This document shows, piece after piece, positions 33,381-41,941 of a stretch of 51,166 nucleotides of DNA (position 1 is its first letter; every line of letters begins with the position of its first letter). A model generated the notes under the pieces. The model was given only the letters and a program-made list of their open reading frames with translations, searched no databases and was not told the DNA's origin. This DNA comes from Pelagibius sp. Lineage in GTDB: Bacteria; Pseudomonadota; Alphaproteobacteria; Kiloniellales; Kiloniellaceae. A program made the translations under genes and the position numbers. The stretch lies in contig JANQMC010000051.1 in assembly GCA_028280305.1 (NCBI GenBank), forward strand, positions 1-51,166. The letters are read 5' to 3'.

Positions 33381-34345
33381 GCGGGGCACCTGAACAAGTC
33401 ACGGCAGTCTTGGCCGATATTGGCGGCACCAATGCGCGGTTTGCATTGGTCGAAGAGGGCAACACCAGTGAAGTGCTGCACCTGAACGTCGCCGACCACG
33501 AATCAGCCTACGATGCCTTGAACACAGCCCTGGATCAATTTGGGGCGCCACAGCCGCCTCCAACAGCCGTGTTGGCTTTTGCGGGGCCTGTCGATGCCAG
33601 TCACGCCTTCATGACCAACACGGGCTGGGAGACCCGAACCGATGAATTGAGGCAGCGATTCGGCTTTAGTCATGTTGAACTGATGAATGACTACGCCGCA
33701 CTGGCGCTCGGGCTTAGCCAGTTTACCGATGATGACCGGCATCCAATCGGCCCAAAATCCGAAGACGCAACAGGGAACTTGGCCGTGATCGGCCCCGGCT
33801 CCGGGCTTGGTGTGGCAGCCTTGCTCCCGAACGTGACGAACCATTTGGCATTGGTTGGAGAAGGCGGTCATACGACTGTCCCCGCCGCCAGTGATCTTGA
33901 AGCGGCACTGATCGCCGTGCTGCGCAAGCGTCTTGGTCATGTCTCGGCGGAACGCCTGTTGTCCGGTCCAGGCCTAGTCAACATCTATCAGGCCTTGTCC
34001 CAACTCGACGGCACGGCTGCAGAAGCTTACCGCCCTGCGGAGGTGACCCGCCTCGGTCTGGAAGGCTCAGATGATCTTTGCCGCAGGGCTCTGGAGCGAT
34101 TCTGCGCCTTCCTTGGAAGCTTCTCCGGAAACATGGCTTTGTGCTACGGCGCCCGCGGCGGCGTTTATCTCGGTGGCGGCATTCTGCCGCGGTTTCCCGA
34201 GTTTCTTGCGGCCTCGGAATTTCGCGAGCGTTTCGAGGCCAAGGGGCGCCTGCGCAGTTATCTGAGTGGTATTCCAACCTGGCTTATCACCCGTCCGGAC
34301 GCCACTTTCGCCGGCCTGGCCGTCGCCGCACGTCGCTTTGGATAG
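33377..34345 (+). CDS. glk: Glucokinase
   Basis: Glk phosphorylates glucose with ATP. The 322-residue product belongs to the bacterial glucokinase family: phosphate-binding loop LADIGGTNARFAL, sugar-binding NDYAALALGL, IGPGSGLGVA, GEGGHTTVPA and GGVYLGGGILPR. The TTG start overlaps the otsA stop (TTGA), like otsA with the GH15 gene. Glucose released by the GH15 enzyme could be returned to glucose-6-phosphate by this kinase and re-enter OtsA, so the operon encodes a potential trehalose cycle. Confidence 0.92.
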   Translation: MSGAPEQVTAVLADIGGTNARFALVEEGNTSEVLHLNVADHESAYDALNTALDQFGAPQPPPTAVLAFAGPVDASHAFMTNTGWETRTDELRQRFGFSHVELMNDYAALALGLSQFTDDDRHPIGPKSEDATGNLAVIGPGSGLGVAALLPNVTNHLALVGEGGHTTVPAASDLEAALIAVLRKRLGHVSAERLLSGPGLVNIYQALSQLDGTAAEAYRPAEVTRLGLEGSDDLCRRALERFCAFLGSFSGNMALCYGARGGVYLGGGILPRFPEFLAASEFRERFEAKGRLRSYLSGIPTWLITRPDATFAGLAVAARRFG

Positions 34346-34451
34346 GCATCCGATACGCGATCTACCTCTCTTGTCCTTCCACAAGAAGCGGATATAGAAG
34401 GCCGGTCATTCGGCTATTCTGAGGCCGATTAACACGCGTTGGAGATACGGA

Positions 34452-35366
34452 ATGCAGACGCCCCAGATGACGACCGGCGAATGGCTGCGAATTCTGCTTC
34501 TGGCGGCGGTCTGGGGCATTTCCTTTTTCCTGACGGAAATCTGCCTGCGCGATCTGGGCCCGGTAACCCTCGCTTGCGCGCGGGTCGGACTGGCATCCTT
34601 CGCCTTGCTTGGTATTGCGGTCCTGAAAGGCGAGCAGCTCCCATCAGGGCTGGCGGACTGGGGACCGCTGGCCGCTATGGGTCTGATCAACAATGCCCTG
34701 CCCTTTTCACTGATCATGTGGGGACAAACGCGCATCGATAGCGGGTTGGCCTCAATTCTGAACGCCACAACACCGCTTTTCGCTTTTGTCCTGGCACACC
34801 TGCTCACAAGCGATGAGCGCATGACGTTCCGCGGAGCGGCAGGTGTGGGCATTGGTTTTCTTGGCGCCGTCGTCCTGATCGGCCCTTCAGCGCTCGGCGG
34901 CTTGGGCGCCGAGTCCTGGGGACAGATCGCCGTTCTCAGTGCTGCTTTGTCCTATGCTCTTGCCGGGATCTTCGGACGGCGACTGCGCCGCTTCAGCCCA
35001 ACGATTGCGGCAGCGGGCATGACCGCAGCGGCGAGCATCATCCTACTGCCACCCGCTCTTTTCCTGGAGCGTCCGTGGAACGCCAGTCCAGATGGTATGA
35101 CTTGGGTTGCTCTCGCAACGCTGGCTTTGGTCAGTACGGCGGCCGCCTACATCATCTATTTCCGAATTCTGGCCACCGCAGGCGCAACCAATCTACTCCT
35201 GGTCACCTTTGTTATCCCGGTTGTGGCAGTCCTGCTTGGCGCTCTTGCACTCGACGAGACGGTCACCTTGAACGCAATTGCCGGCATGCTATTGATTTTC
35301 ATCGGCCTTTCGGTCATTGACGGGCGCGCTTTATCCGCGTTTGCCGGGCTTCGCGCTCGTCCATAG
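34452..35366 (+). CDS. EamA/DMT family permease
   Basis: A 304-residue inner-membrane protein with ten hydrophobic segments arranged as two EamA repeats. The first starts near LLLAAVWGISFFLTE; the second near IAVLSAALSYALAGIFG. The conserved NNALPFSLIMWGQ and GASILNATTPLFAF-like segments are present. Drug/metabolite transporters of this class export amino acids or other metabolites; the substrate cannot be told. It lies 106 bases after glk on the same strand and may be a separate unit. Confidence 0.88.
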   Translation: MQTPQMTTGEWLRILLLAAVWGISFFLTEICLRDLGPVTLACARVGLASFALLGIAVLKGEQLPSGLADWGPLAAMGLINNALPFSLIMWGQTRIDSGLASILNATTPLFAFVLAHLLTSDERMTFRGAAGVGIGFLGAVVLIGPSALGGLGAESWGQIAVLSAALSYALAGIFGRRLRRFSPTIAAAGMTAAASIILLPPALFLERPWNASPDGMTWVALATLALVSTAAAYIIYFRILATAGATNLLLVTFVIPVVAVLLGALALDETVTLNAIAGMLLIFIGLSVIDGRALSAFAGLRARP

Positions 35367-35520
35367 CGGCCTCGCCAAGCGGCCTTGCGAGCCTTGGTTC
35401 CAGATCAGAGTGCGATTTCTGATGGATTCAGATCAGACTTTTGCGCCGGCTTTACGTCCCCTTAACTGATTTGACTAAAAAATGCCTTTGGAGCTAATCA
35501 ATTCATTCAGGAATAACGTC

Positions 35521-35742
35521 ATGGCACTGTCTAAGGCTTCCGTCGAAACGTTGATTGATCTCGTTGAGATCAAACTGAGTTGTGTCGAGGTCTACGACCG
35601 CGACGACTCCCGTGAGTTGCTGAACCTGCAGCGCTGCAAGGACGAACTGGCGCGGCTGATCGGACGCGCAGAAACAGCCCCAGCAGAACTCGTCGCCATC
35701 CGCCAGCGTGGCCGCCGCCGGGGCCGTCGTCCTTCTGCCTGA
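35521..35742 (+). CDS. Small helical protein of unknown function
   Basis: A 73-residue product: MALSKASVETLIDLVEIKLS, then CVEVYDRDDSRELLNLQRCK forming amphipathic helices, and a very basic tail GRRRGRRPSA that could touch nucleic acid or membranes. The ATG at 35521 has AGGA upstream; an earlier ATG at 35482 adds 13 residues. Similar short proteins occur in related alphaproteobacteria to my knowledge, but no function is known to me. Confidence 0.6.
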   Translation: MALSKASVETLIDLVEIKLSCVEVYDRDDSRELLNLQRCKDELARLIGRAETAPAELVAIRQRGRRRGRRPSA

Positions 35743-35773
35743 ACCCAGTCGAAACCGAGGTTGAAAATCGGGT

Positions 35774-36394
35774 CTAGGCGGGAACCGCCATGCCTCGAAC
35801 AACCGCCGGCCTGGCAGTTATTGCGTCGTACCAACGCTTCACATTACTGAACTCTTCGAGGGCAATCCCCTGCCACTCATGCCGTGCCGCCCAGGGGTAA
35901 GCCGCAATATCTGCGATCGAGTAGTCGCCTGCCAAGTACGCCTCCTCAGCCAGACGTTTGTCTAGAACGCCGTAGAGCCTTTTTGACTCATTTGTATAGC
36001 GGTCGACCGCATAGGGAATCTGCTCGGGCGCAAAACGGCGAAAGTGATGGGCCTGGCCCAGCATGGGCCCGAACCCACCCATCTGCCACATCAGCCACTG
36101 CATGGCTGTATGCCGGCCCCGCACATCCTCCGGCATCAGTTTTCCGGTCTTTTCGGCCAGATAGACAAGGATCGCCCCAGTCTCGAAGAGTGAGATAGGC
36201 TCGCCATCGGGCCCCTGAGGATCAACGACAGCGGGGATCTTGTTGTTGGGACTGATCTTGAGGAACTCAGGATCGAATTGTTCGTCCTTTTGAATATTTA
36301 TCGGATGAACCGCATAGTCCAATTCCAGCTCTTCCAGAGCGATCGAAATTTTCCTGCCGTTCGGCGTACCCCAGGTATAGAGGTCGATGGTCAC
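35774..36394 (-). CDS. Glutathione S-transferase, YfcG/Nu-like, copy 1
   Basis: A 206-residue thioredoxin-fold plus helical-domain protein: YTWGTPNGRKISIALEELEL at the N-terminus (the TPNG loop of Nu-class GSTs with disulfide-bond reductase activity), SPNNKIPAVVDPQGPDG, LFETGAILVYLAEK, and MQWLMWQMGGFGPMLGQAHHF. The GTG start at 36394 has GGGAGA upstream and matches the start of the second copy. It is a paralogue of the protein at 37462, with the two flanking a channel gene. Confidence 0.88.
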   Translation of the reverse strand: MTIDLYTWGTPNGRKISIALEELELDYAVHPINIQKDEQFDPEFLKISPNNKIPAVVDPQGPDGEPISLFETGAILVYLAEKTGKLMPEDVRGRHTAMQWLMWQMGGFGPMLGQAHHFRRFAPEQIPYAVDRYTNESKRLYGVLDKRLAEEAYLAGDYSIADIAAYPWAARHEWQGIALEEFSNVKRWYDAITARPAVVRGMAVPA

Positions 36395-36541
36395 GTTCCA
36401 GTTCTCCCTTTGCTTGACCTGCCATTTGGAAGAACCGGCACACACCGCCCCCCTGTTCTGGCCCCGGGGTCAATATCCGACCCCGGTCCGCAAAGTTCCA
36501 GCGCAAACTGACTGAAAGCGCCGGCGGAGGAAATCCTCAGG

Positions 36542-37333
36542 CTAGTTTCGACGGCCGTATGCCAACCAATAGGTCAAGGCGACGCCTCCGGCCCCGCCCA
36601 AAAGATTGCCCAGGGTGACCGCTATCAGGCTTTCCAGAAAATCTGCGACGCCAATCTCGGCCCCGGCGAGCATACCGACTGGAATCAGGTACATGTTGGC
36701 AACCGAGTGCTCGAACCCAAGTGCGACGAAGGCGGTGATGGGCCAGAGAATTGCCAGGATTTTACCTGCGACACTGCGCGCTGCGAATGTCAACCAGACC
36801 GCCAGACAAACCAGCGCATTGCAAAGAACACCGCGGACGAAGGCCTGGTCCAGAGGCAGAATCGTTTTCGCGGTCGCGATCTTCGCTGCCAGCAAACCGT
36901 GCTCGCCAGTCAGGGTACCCGAGGCCCAAACCAAAAGGGCGAGCCCCAGTGCACCGGCGAAGTTGCCGAGGTAGACGATCCCCCAAGCACGCAACATCGC
37001 GACTATTGGAATACGCCGGTCGACCCAGGCCATAACCATCAGAACGTTGCCGGTAAAAAGTTCGGCGCCGGCAACCACCACCAATACAAGCCCGAGAGAA
37101 AAGGCTGCGCCGCCCAGCAATCGGGCAGGGCCGCTGGTACTGTCCACACCCGTCATGGTGACGGTGTAGAAAGCAGCGCCCAAGGCGATGAAAGTACCGG
37201 CCAGAACGCTAAGGGTGAGCAGCTGCGTGACGGTCAGCCGGGTCTTGCTGACTCCGGCCTGCTCTATTCGCTCAGCGATCTCAATCGGCTTGTAGGCATC
37301 AATGCCGGTGGGTTCCGGCGGATCTTGAATCAT
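36542..37333 (-). CDS. Formate/nitrite transporter family channel
   Basis: A 263-residue membrane protein of the FocA/NirC (FNT) family with six hydrophobic segments. It shows GAAFYTVTM, VVVAGAELFTGNVLMVM (the conserved loop that breaks helix 2), LCNALVCLAVWLTFAARS and ALGFEHSVANMYLIPVGML with the central-pore His. FNT channels move formate, nitrite, hydrosulfide or related small anions as pentamers. The ATG at 37333 is chosen over an upstream start at 37372 because it removes a non-conserved lead. The substrate is not clear from neighbours. Confidence 0.86.
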   Translation of the reverse strand: MIQDPPEPTGIDAYKPIEIAERIEQAGVSKTRLTVTQLLTLSVLAGTFIALGAAFYTVTMTGVDSTSGPARLLGGAAFSLGLVLVVVAGAELFTGNVLMVMAWVDRRIPIVAMLRAWGIVYLGNFAGALGLALLVWASGTLTGEHGLLAAKIATAKTILPLDQAFVRGVLCNALVCLAVWLTFAARSVAGKILAILWPITAFVALGFEHSVANMYLIPVGMLAGAEIGVADFLESLIAVTLGNLLGGAGGVALTYWLAYGRRN

Positions 37334-37461
37334 ATGCCTGGAGATTCCCTCTGGGTGACCAAGTAGACCCACCTTAAGGGTCTGCTAATAATCCTCCTTG
37401 TTCCAAGTCAATCCGTTCGGCCTTATCAGTCACGCTGAAAAGCCGAGACCTATCGGGCGCC

Positions 37462-38157
37462 TTACCGTTTCGCGTATTGGGTAGCGCCGAAGAGGATCTC
37501 TTTGGCTTTGTCATCGAAGCCTTCGCTGCGTTCCTTTGCCAGCACTTCAACACCGCGTTTCACGGCCGGACGCTCGGCGATTTCTTCGAACCATCTCTGG
37601 AAGTTTGGGAAGTCACCGCGCTCAACGCCCTGGCGGTCCGGGAACCGCGTCCAGGGCCAAGCCGCCATGTCGGCAATCGAGTATTCGTCACCGGCCAGAA
37701 ACCGCGCTTCGCACAGTCGCTTGTCGAGAACGCCGTAAAGACGGTTAGCCTCATTGCTATAGCGGTTGTATGCGTATTCGATATGCTCCGGTGCATAGCC
37801 GCGAAAGTGATGAGCTTGACCCAGCATGGGGCCGAGGCCACCCATCTGCCACATCAGCCATTGAAGCGTCAAATAACGGCTGCGAGGGTCTTGCGGGAAA
37901 AACCTGCCGTGCTTGTTGGCAAGATAGATCAGAATTGCCCCGCTCTCGAAAATCGAAATCGGTTTTCCGTCCGGTCCCTCAGGGTCGACGATCGCCGGCA
38001 TCTTGTTGTTGGGGCTGATCTTCAGGAACTCAGGATCGAATTGATCCCCGGCACCAATGTTGACGGCGTGCACATTGTACGCAAGCCCGAGTTCCTCCAA
38101 CACAATATGTACTTTGTGCCCGTTTGGCGTCGCCCAGGAATACAGCTCGATGGTCAT
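37462..38157 (-). CDS. Glutathione S-transferase, YfcG/Nu-like, copy 2
   Basis: A 231-residue GST with MTIELYSWATPNGHKVHIVL, SPNNKMPAIVDPEGPDGKP, IFESGAILIYLANKHG and LQWLMWQMGGLGPMLGQAHHF. It is clearly paralogous to the copy at 35774 across its full length, with an extra C-terminal extension (KERSEGFDDKAKEILFGATQ). The ATG at 38157 follows GGGAGA. Likely a glutathione-dependent oxidoreductase acting on disulfides or peroxides. Confidence 0.9.
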   Translation of the reverse strand: MTIELYSWATPNGHKVHIVLEELGLAYNVHAVNIGAGDQFDPEFLKISPNNKMPAIVDPEGPDGKPISIFESGAILIYLANKHGRFFPQDPRSRYLTLQWLMWQMGGLGPMLGQAHHFRGYAPEHIEYAYNRYSNEANRLYGVLDKRLCEARFLAGDEYSIADMAAWPWTRFPDRQGVERGDFPNFQRWFEEIAERPAVKRGVEVLAKERSEGFDDKAKEILFGATQYAKR

Positions 38158-38336
38158 AGTTTTCTCCCTTGCCCCATCGGGAAGCCGCACCCGCCACGAG
38201 TGCCGCCGGCGGCACCCCTGCCGCCATCATCCCAAGACCCAAGACATGCGGTTAGACGGCGGGGATTGCAAGGATGAAGACGCATACCTACCTAGAGGTA
38301 GAGAGACAGTGAAGAGCCAAAAATCGAGAGCAATCC

Positions 38337-39017
38337 ATGTCTGAAAGCTTGAATGCCGACCTCAACCAACCAGCCGACATGGACACGGCGGGGATGGAAT
38401 GGCAAGCCAGCCCAAGTCCGACGGTCTGGCGCAAGCGACTGGATCTGCTGGACGGTGAGTACAGCCGTGTCACTTCGGTGGTACGTTACGACCCTGCTTC
38501 AGCCTTTCACGCCCATGACCACCCTCAGGGCGAAGAGATTTTGGTTCTGAAGGGCACATTCTCAGATGAGCACGGTGACTACCCTGCAGGCACCTTCCTC
38601 CTCAACCCTCAAGGCTTTCGTCACGCACCCTTCTCTGATGCGGGCTGCATCATCTTCGTGAAACTCTGCCAGTTCCCGGGCAAGGGACGCGATCACGTGG
38701 CGATCGACACCAACGCTGCCGACTGGCAAGCCGCAGCTCCCGGCGTTGAACGTATCACCCTTTACGAGAGTACAGACTATCCGGAGAGCATCGCCTTACT
38801 GCGCTTGTCGGCGGGCGTTCAACTACCGCTTGCCCTGGTCGGCCCGGATGCTGCCCCGCGGGGGCTGGAGATGTTTGTCGTTTCTGGCAGCCTGCTGTAT
38901 GGAGAGACCCGACTTGACGCTGGCGCCTGGCTGCGCCGCCCCAAGGGCCTGACCCAGTCCTTCGTCGCCCGAGCCGACACGACGCTCTACATCAAGCGCA
39001 ACCACCTCGCTGCCTAA
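38337..39017 (+). CDS. ChrR-like cupin protein without zinc-binding anti-sigma domain
   Basis: A 226-residue product made of two cupin units. The first has the metal-binding pattern FHAHDHPQGEEILVLKGTFS and HGDYPAGTFLLNPQGFRHAP, which closely resembles the C-terminal cupin of ChrR, the singlet-oxygen-responsive anti-sigma factor. The N-terminal ZAD that would bind the sigma factor is absent, and no ECF sigma gene is adjacent. It is thus likely a metal-binding enzyme or sensor rather than an anti-sigma factor. Confidence 0.78.
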   Translation: MSESLNADLNQPADMDTAGMEWQASPSPTVWRKRLDLLDGEYSRVTSVVRYDPASAFHAHDHPQGEEILVLKGTFSDEHGDYPAGTFLLNPQGFRHAPFSDAGCIIFVKLCQFPGKGRDHVAIDTNAADWQAAAPGVERITLYESTDYPESIALLRLSAGVQLPLALVGPDAAPRGLEMFVVSGSLLYGETRLDAGAWLRRPKGLTQSFVARADTTLYIKRNHLAA

Positions 39018-39165
39018 CCTCCTCCCACAGACCGGGACTACACCGGAATCTGGAAGGAAGCAGGCTGCATGTACCGAAGATCACGAATTCCAATGCCTTA
39101 ACGTCAATGGAATCATTTATACCTAAATTTTATATTTAATATTCATAAAACAAAAACAATAAAAC

Positions 39166-39194
39166 TTGCCGACTTTTTCTGTTTTATTTATATT
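39166..39194 (+). promoter_or_regulatory. Predicted sigma70-type promoter of the first DUF2336 gene
   Basis: TTGCCG, 17 bases, TATATT in a strongly AT-rich stretch. The -10 ends 33 bases before the ATG, so the leader is very short. No convincing Shine-Dalgarno sequence is seen before the start. Confidence 0.55.
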
Positions 39195-39227
39195 CATTGA
39201 TAGTCATTAACTATTATTGGCTGGTCA

Positions 39228-40418
39228 ATGAAAAGATCGCCAGGCACAAAGACGACGCAAACCGGCGCCGCAGCGGCTGATAAAACCGCGGAAGAGCTGG
39301 CTTTGGCCAACTTTGGCGAGCTAAATGCCGAAACCGCTGCGCTTCTTGGTGATGTTTTTTCCCAAGGGCGCCTCTCGGAGGCCGAACAGCGCGCCGCACT
39401 TGAAGTGTTCAAACTGACGCTTCGCGAGGCCGAGGCCGAAGTTCGCCTGGCCCTTGCCGAGCACGTTAAAGACTGCCCCTTCCTTCCCCAGGCAATTGCA
39501 CGGGAATTGGCAGAGGACATAGAGAATGTCGCGGTTCCGGTACTGAAGTTTTCGATCGTTTTGACCGACCACGACCTTGTTCAGATCATCGGCAGCGGGA
39601 ACACGGCTAAACAAGAGGCCATCGCGCAGCGCAGCACCCTCACTGAACCTGTATCCGGCGCTTTGATCGACACTGGAAAGCGGGCGGTTGTCGATCGTGT
39701 ACTGTCCAACAGTGGGGCCGAAATCTCCGTTGGCTCTTTTCAAACGGTCATCGACGCTTTTGCCGAGGAACCGGGAATACAAGAGCTTCTTATAGACCGC
39801 CCCAACCTGCCGACTTCCGCCAAGGAACGCTTGGTCACCCTCGTTTCGGGTGACCTGCGGAAGCGCTTGATCCACAAGCACGATTTTCCCGAAGCTCTGG
39901 TCGAGAAACTGATTTCCCAGGGCCGGGAACGAGCTTTGGTCACGGCTCTGTCGACCGCGGGCTCAGCCGACGAGGTCGAGGCGGCGGCCATGCGGCTTTA
40001 CCTGACAGGTAAGCTGACACCGATGCTGCTGCTGCGCACACTCTGCATTGGCAGGCTGGATGTCTTTGTCATCTGTATCGCAACACTGGGCCGGGTGTCA
40101 GAGACGGAAGCACGCTCTGCGCTGGCCAAACCGGATTCTCGGGAACACCGCGAGTTGTTCGAGACGGCACGTATACCGCTTCACTTGCAAAAAGCCTTCC
40201 AAATTGCCCTCGACGAGGTACTCGATCTGGAGCGCGGCGAGGCCACTGCATGGCAGTTCGAGCACGAAGACCGCCTCGTCGGGCGCCTGGTCCAGGTCTA
40301 TGATCGTCTGAATCCGGACAGCCTGGAGAGTACTCTCAGCCAACTGGGCTGTTTGGAAGCCGAGTGCGGATTCCCGCCGCCCCCGGCCAGGGTCATGACC
40401 GCTCCTAATCTGGCCTGA
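39228..40418 (+). CDS. DUF2336 domain protein, copy 1
   Basis: A 396-residue soluble alpha-helical protein. The DUF2336 region covers roughly residues 40-300. Features shared with the next gene are ALAEHVKDCPFLPQAIAREL, PVLKFSIVLTDHDLVQII, EPVSGALIDTGKRAVVD, LVSGDLRKRLIHKHDFPEAL and TPMLLLRTLCIGRLDVF. The repeating helical pattern resembles HEAT-like solenoids. DUF2336 is found mainly in alphaproteobacteria and has no established biochemical function. The C-terminal ~25 residues are Pro-rich and unlike copy 2. Confidence 0.85.
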   Translation: MKRSPGTKTTQTGAAAADKTAEELALANFGELNAETAALLGDVFSQGRLSEAEQRAALEVFKLTLREAEAEVRLALAEHVKDCPFLPQAIARELAEDIENVAVPVLKFSIVLTDHDLVQIIGSGNTAKQEAIAQRSTLTEPVSGALIDTGKRAVVDRVLSNSGAEISVGSFQTVIDAFAEEPGIQELLIDRPNLPTSAKERLVTLVSGDLRKRLIHKHDFPEALVEKLISQGRERALVTALSTAGSADEVEAAAMRLYLTGKLTPMLLLRTLCIGRLDVFVICIATLGRVSETEARSALAKPDSREHRELFETARIPLHLQKAFQIALDEVLDLERGEATAWQFEHEDRLVGRLVQVYDRLNPDSLESTLSQLGCLEAECGFPPPPARVMTAPNLA

Positions 40419-40739
40419 CGCGCTGCACAGGCTGGGCACCACAGCCAGCTCTCTTCTGCGTTTACCGTCATGATCGCCTCTCTGCGAAAGCTCCTTCGCT
40501 GCTGAGCGGCGGTCATGGGGTCTTCGCCGGCGCGCGCAGCGTTGGCCGCGCCCGATTCTGCGGATGACCTCAGCACCGGAATGTATTTACGAAACACTTA
40601 ATAGATCAAATACAGACTAAATTATAGATGTATTTTTTACAATATTTATTAAAATAGAAAACAATAATAATTGACTAAACTATACAATTTGTTTAGATTG
40701 GCCACTTAAATACTTCTTTGACCATAGAGGCGCTTGGCG
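40419..40739. other. AT-rich gap of 321 bases between the DUF2336 genes
   Basis: No gene is seen. The first half is ordinary GC-rich sequence. The second half (40590-40700) is strikingly AT-rich with A and T runs, like the region before copy 1, and carries the promoter of copy 2. Confidence 0.5.
40671..40699 (+). promoter_or_regulatory. Predicted sigma70-type promoter of the second DUF2336 gene
   Basis: TTGACT, 17 bases, TAGATT, ending 40 bases before the ATG at 40740. It shows that copy 2 probably has its own transcript rather than relying on copy 1. Confidence 0.6.
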
Positions 40740-41870
40740 ATGCAGTCTTTCTACGCAAGCAACGAGGCATACCCGGTCGCGGCAGTTGCCGATGATCTGG
40801 CCCCGGCATCGCCCGGTGGAAACAGCGAAGAGGCCGCCGCCCGCCTGGGCATGGCATTTGCCGGCGGCCAACTCAATGAGGCCGAACGACTTGCGGCGAT
40901 TGAGACCTTCGAGCGCTTGGCTCTCGATGCGGAAGTCGAAGTGCGCTTGGCACTCGCAGAACACATTAAGGATTGCCCATTCCTGCCGCACAGGATTGCG
41001 CGCAGCCTTGCGGACGACTTAGAGGCCATTGCCGTTCCCGTTCTCAAGAACTCGATCGTTCTGACTGACGAGGACCTTGTCTCCATCATCGGCGAAGGCA
41101 GTTACTTGAAGCAGCTTGCGATTGCAGGACGGCAGACCGTCAGCGAAGCGGTGTCCGGCGCCCTTATCGATACCGGAGACAAAGAGATTGTCGGAACACT
41201 TCTGGCCAATGCGGGGGCGGCTATCTCTGAACCGTCACTCCATGCTGTTGTGGATGCCCATGGCGAGGAGACCGATATTCAAGCGCTGATGGTCGAGCGA
41301 TGGACGCTGCCGATTGCCGTGAAAGAGCGCCTTGTCAACCTAGTCTCCGGAAACCTGAGGAACCACCTGATCGACAAACATGCGGTCCCCGAGGTTTTGG
41401 TCGACCAGATGGTGCTGCATGGGCGCGAGCGGGCGCTTGTTCAGGCACTGATGGCGGCCAAGTCGGTTCACGAGATAGAGTCGGCCGCCATGAGACTCTT
41501 TCTGAAAGGCGCGCTAACGCCCACCCTGCTCTTGCGCAGTCTTTGTCTCGGACGGCTGGACCTCTTCGAGGTGTTTATCGCGACCCTGGCGAGAGTTCCG
41601 GTCCAAACGACCGCCGACGTGCTCGCAAACCCGGATACGACCGCGTTTCGGAAGCTCTTTGAAAAGTCTCAGATACCCGCGCATTTGACGACGGCTTTCA
41701 AAATCGCTCTTGATGTCGTTTTCGATGTGCGGGTCACGAAGGGGACCGAGTGGCAGGACGCGCACGAAAAGCGGATTATCCGCCGCTGGGTCAATGCCTA
41801 TGACTCCCTCAGCCCGGAAAACCTTGAGCGAGTTCTCTGCCAGTTTGAGCGTATGGCACCGGAAACCTAG
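40740..41870 (+). CDS. DUF2336 domain protein, copy 2
   Basis: A 376-residue paralogue of the preceding gene, alignable from about residue 30 to the C-terminal region: ALAEHIKDCPFLPHRIARSL, PVLKNSIVLTDEDLVSII, EAVSGALIDTGDKEIVG, LVSGNLRNHLIDKHAVPEVL, TPTLLLRSLCLGRLDLF. The ATG at 40740 has AGAGG 9 bases upstream; a TTG two codons earlier is too close to that site. The tandem duplication looks old, because many positions differ. Function unknown. Confidence 0.85.
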   Translation: MQSFYASNEAYPVAAVADDLAPASPGGNSEEAAARLGMAFAGGQLNEAERLAAIETFERLALDAEVEVRLALAEHIKDCPFLPHRIARSLADDLEAIAVPVLKNSIVLTDEDLVSIIGEGSYLKQLAIAGRQTVSEAVSGALIDTGDKEIVGTLLANAGAAISEPSLHAVVDAHGEETDIQALMVERWTLPIAVKERLVNLVSGNLRNHLIDKHAVPEVLVDQMVLHGRERALVQALMAAKSVHEIESAAMRLFLKGALTPTLLLRSLCLGRLDLFEVFIATLARVPVQTTADVLANPDTTAFRKLFEKSQIPAHLTTAFKIALDVVFDVRVTKGTEWQDAHEKRIIRRWVNAYDSLSPENLERVLCQFERMAPET

Positions 41871-41941
41871 GGGCGGATCGCCGACCTCACCTAAAACCCA
41901 GCGCTGCCGACAGCAGTTCCATCATTCAAGCATAAGCTGCT

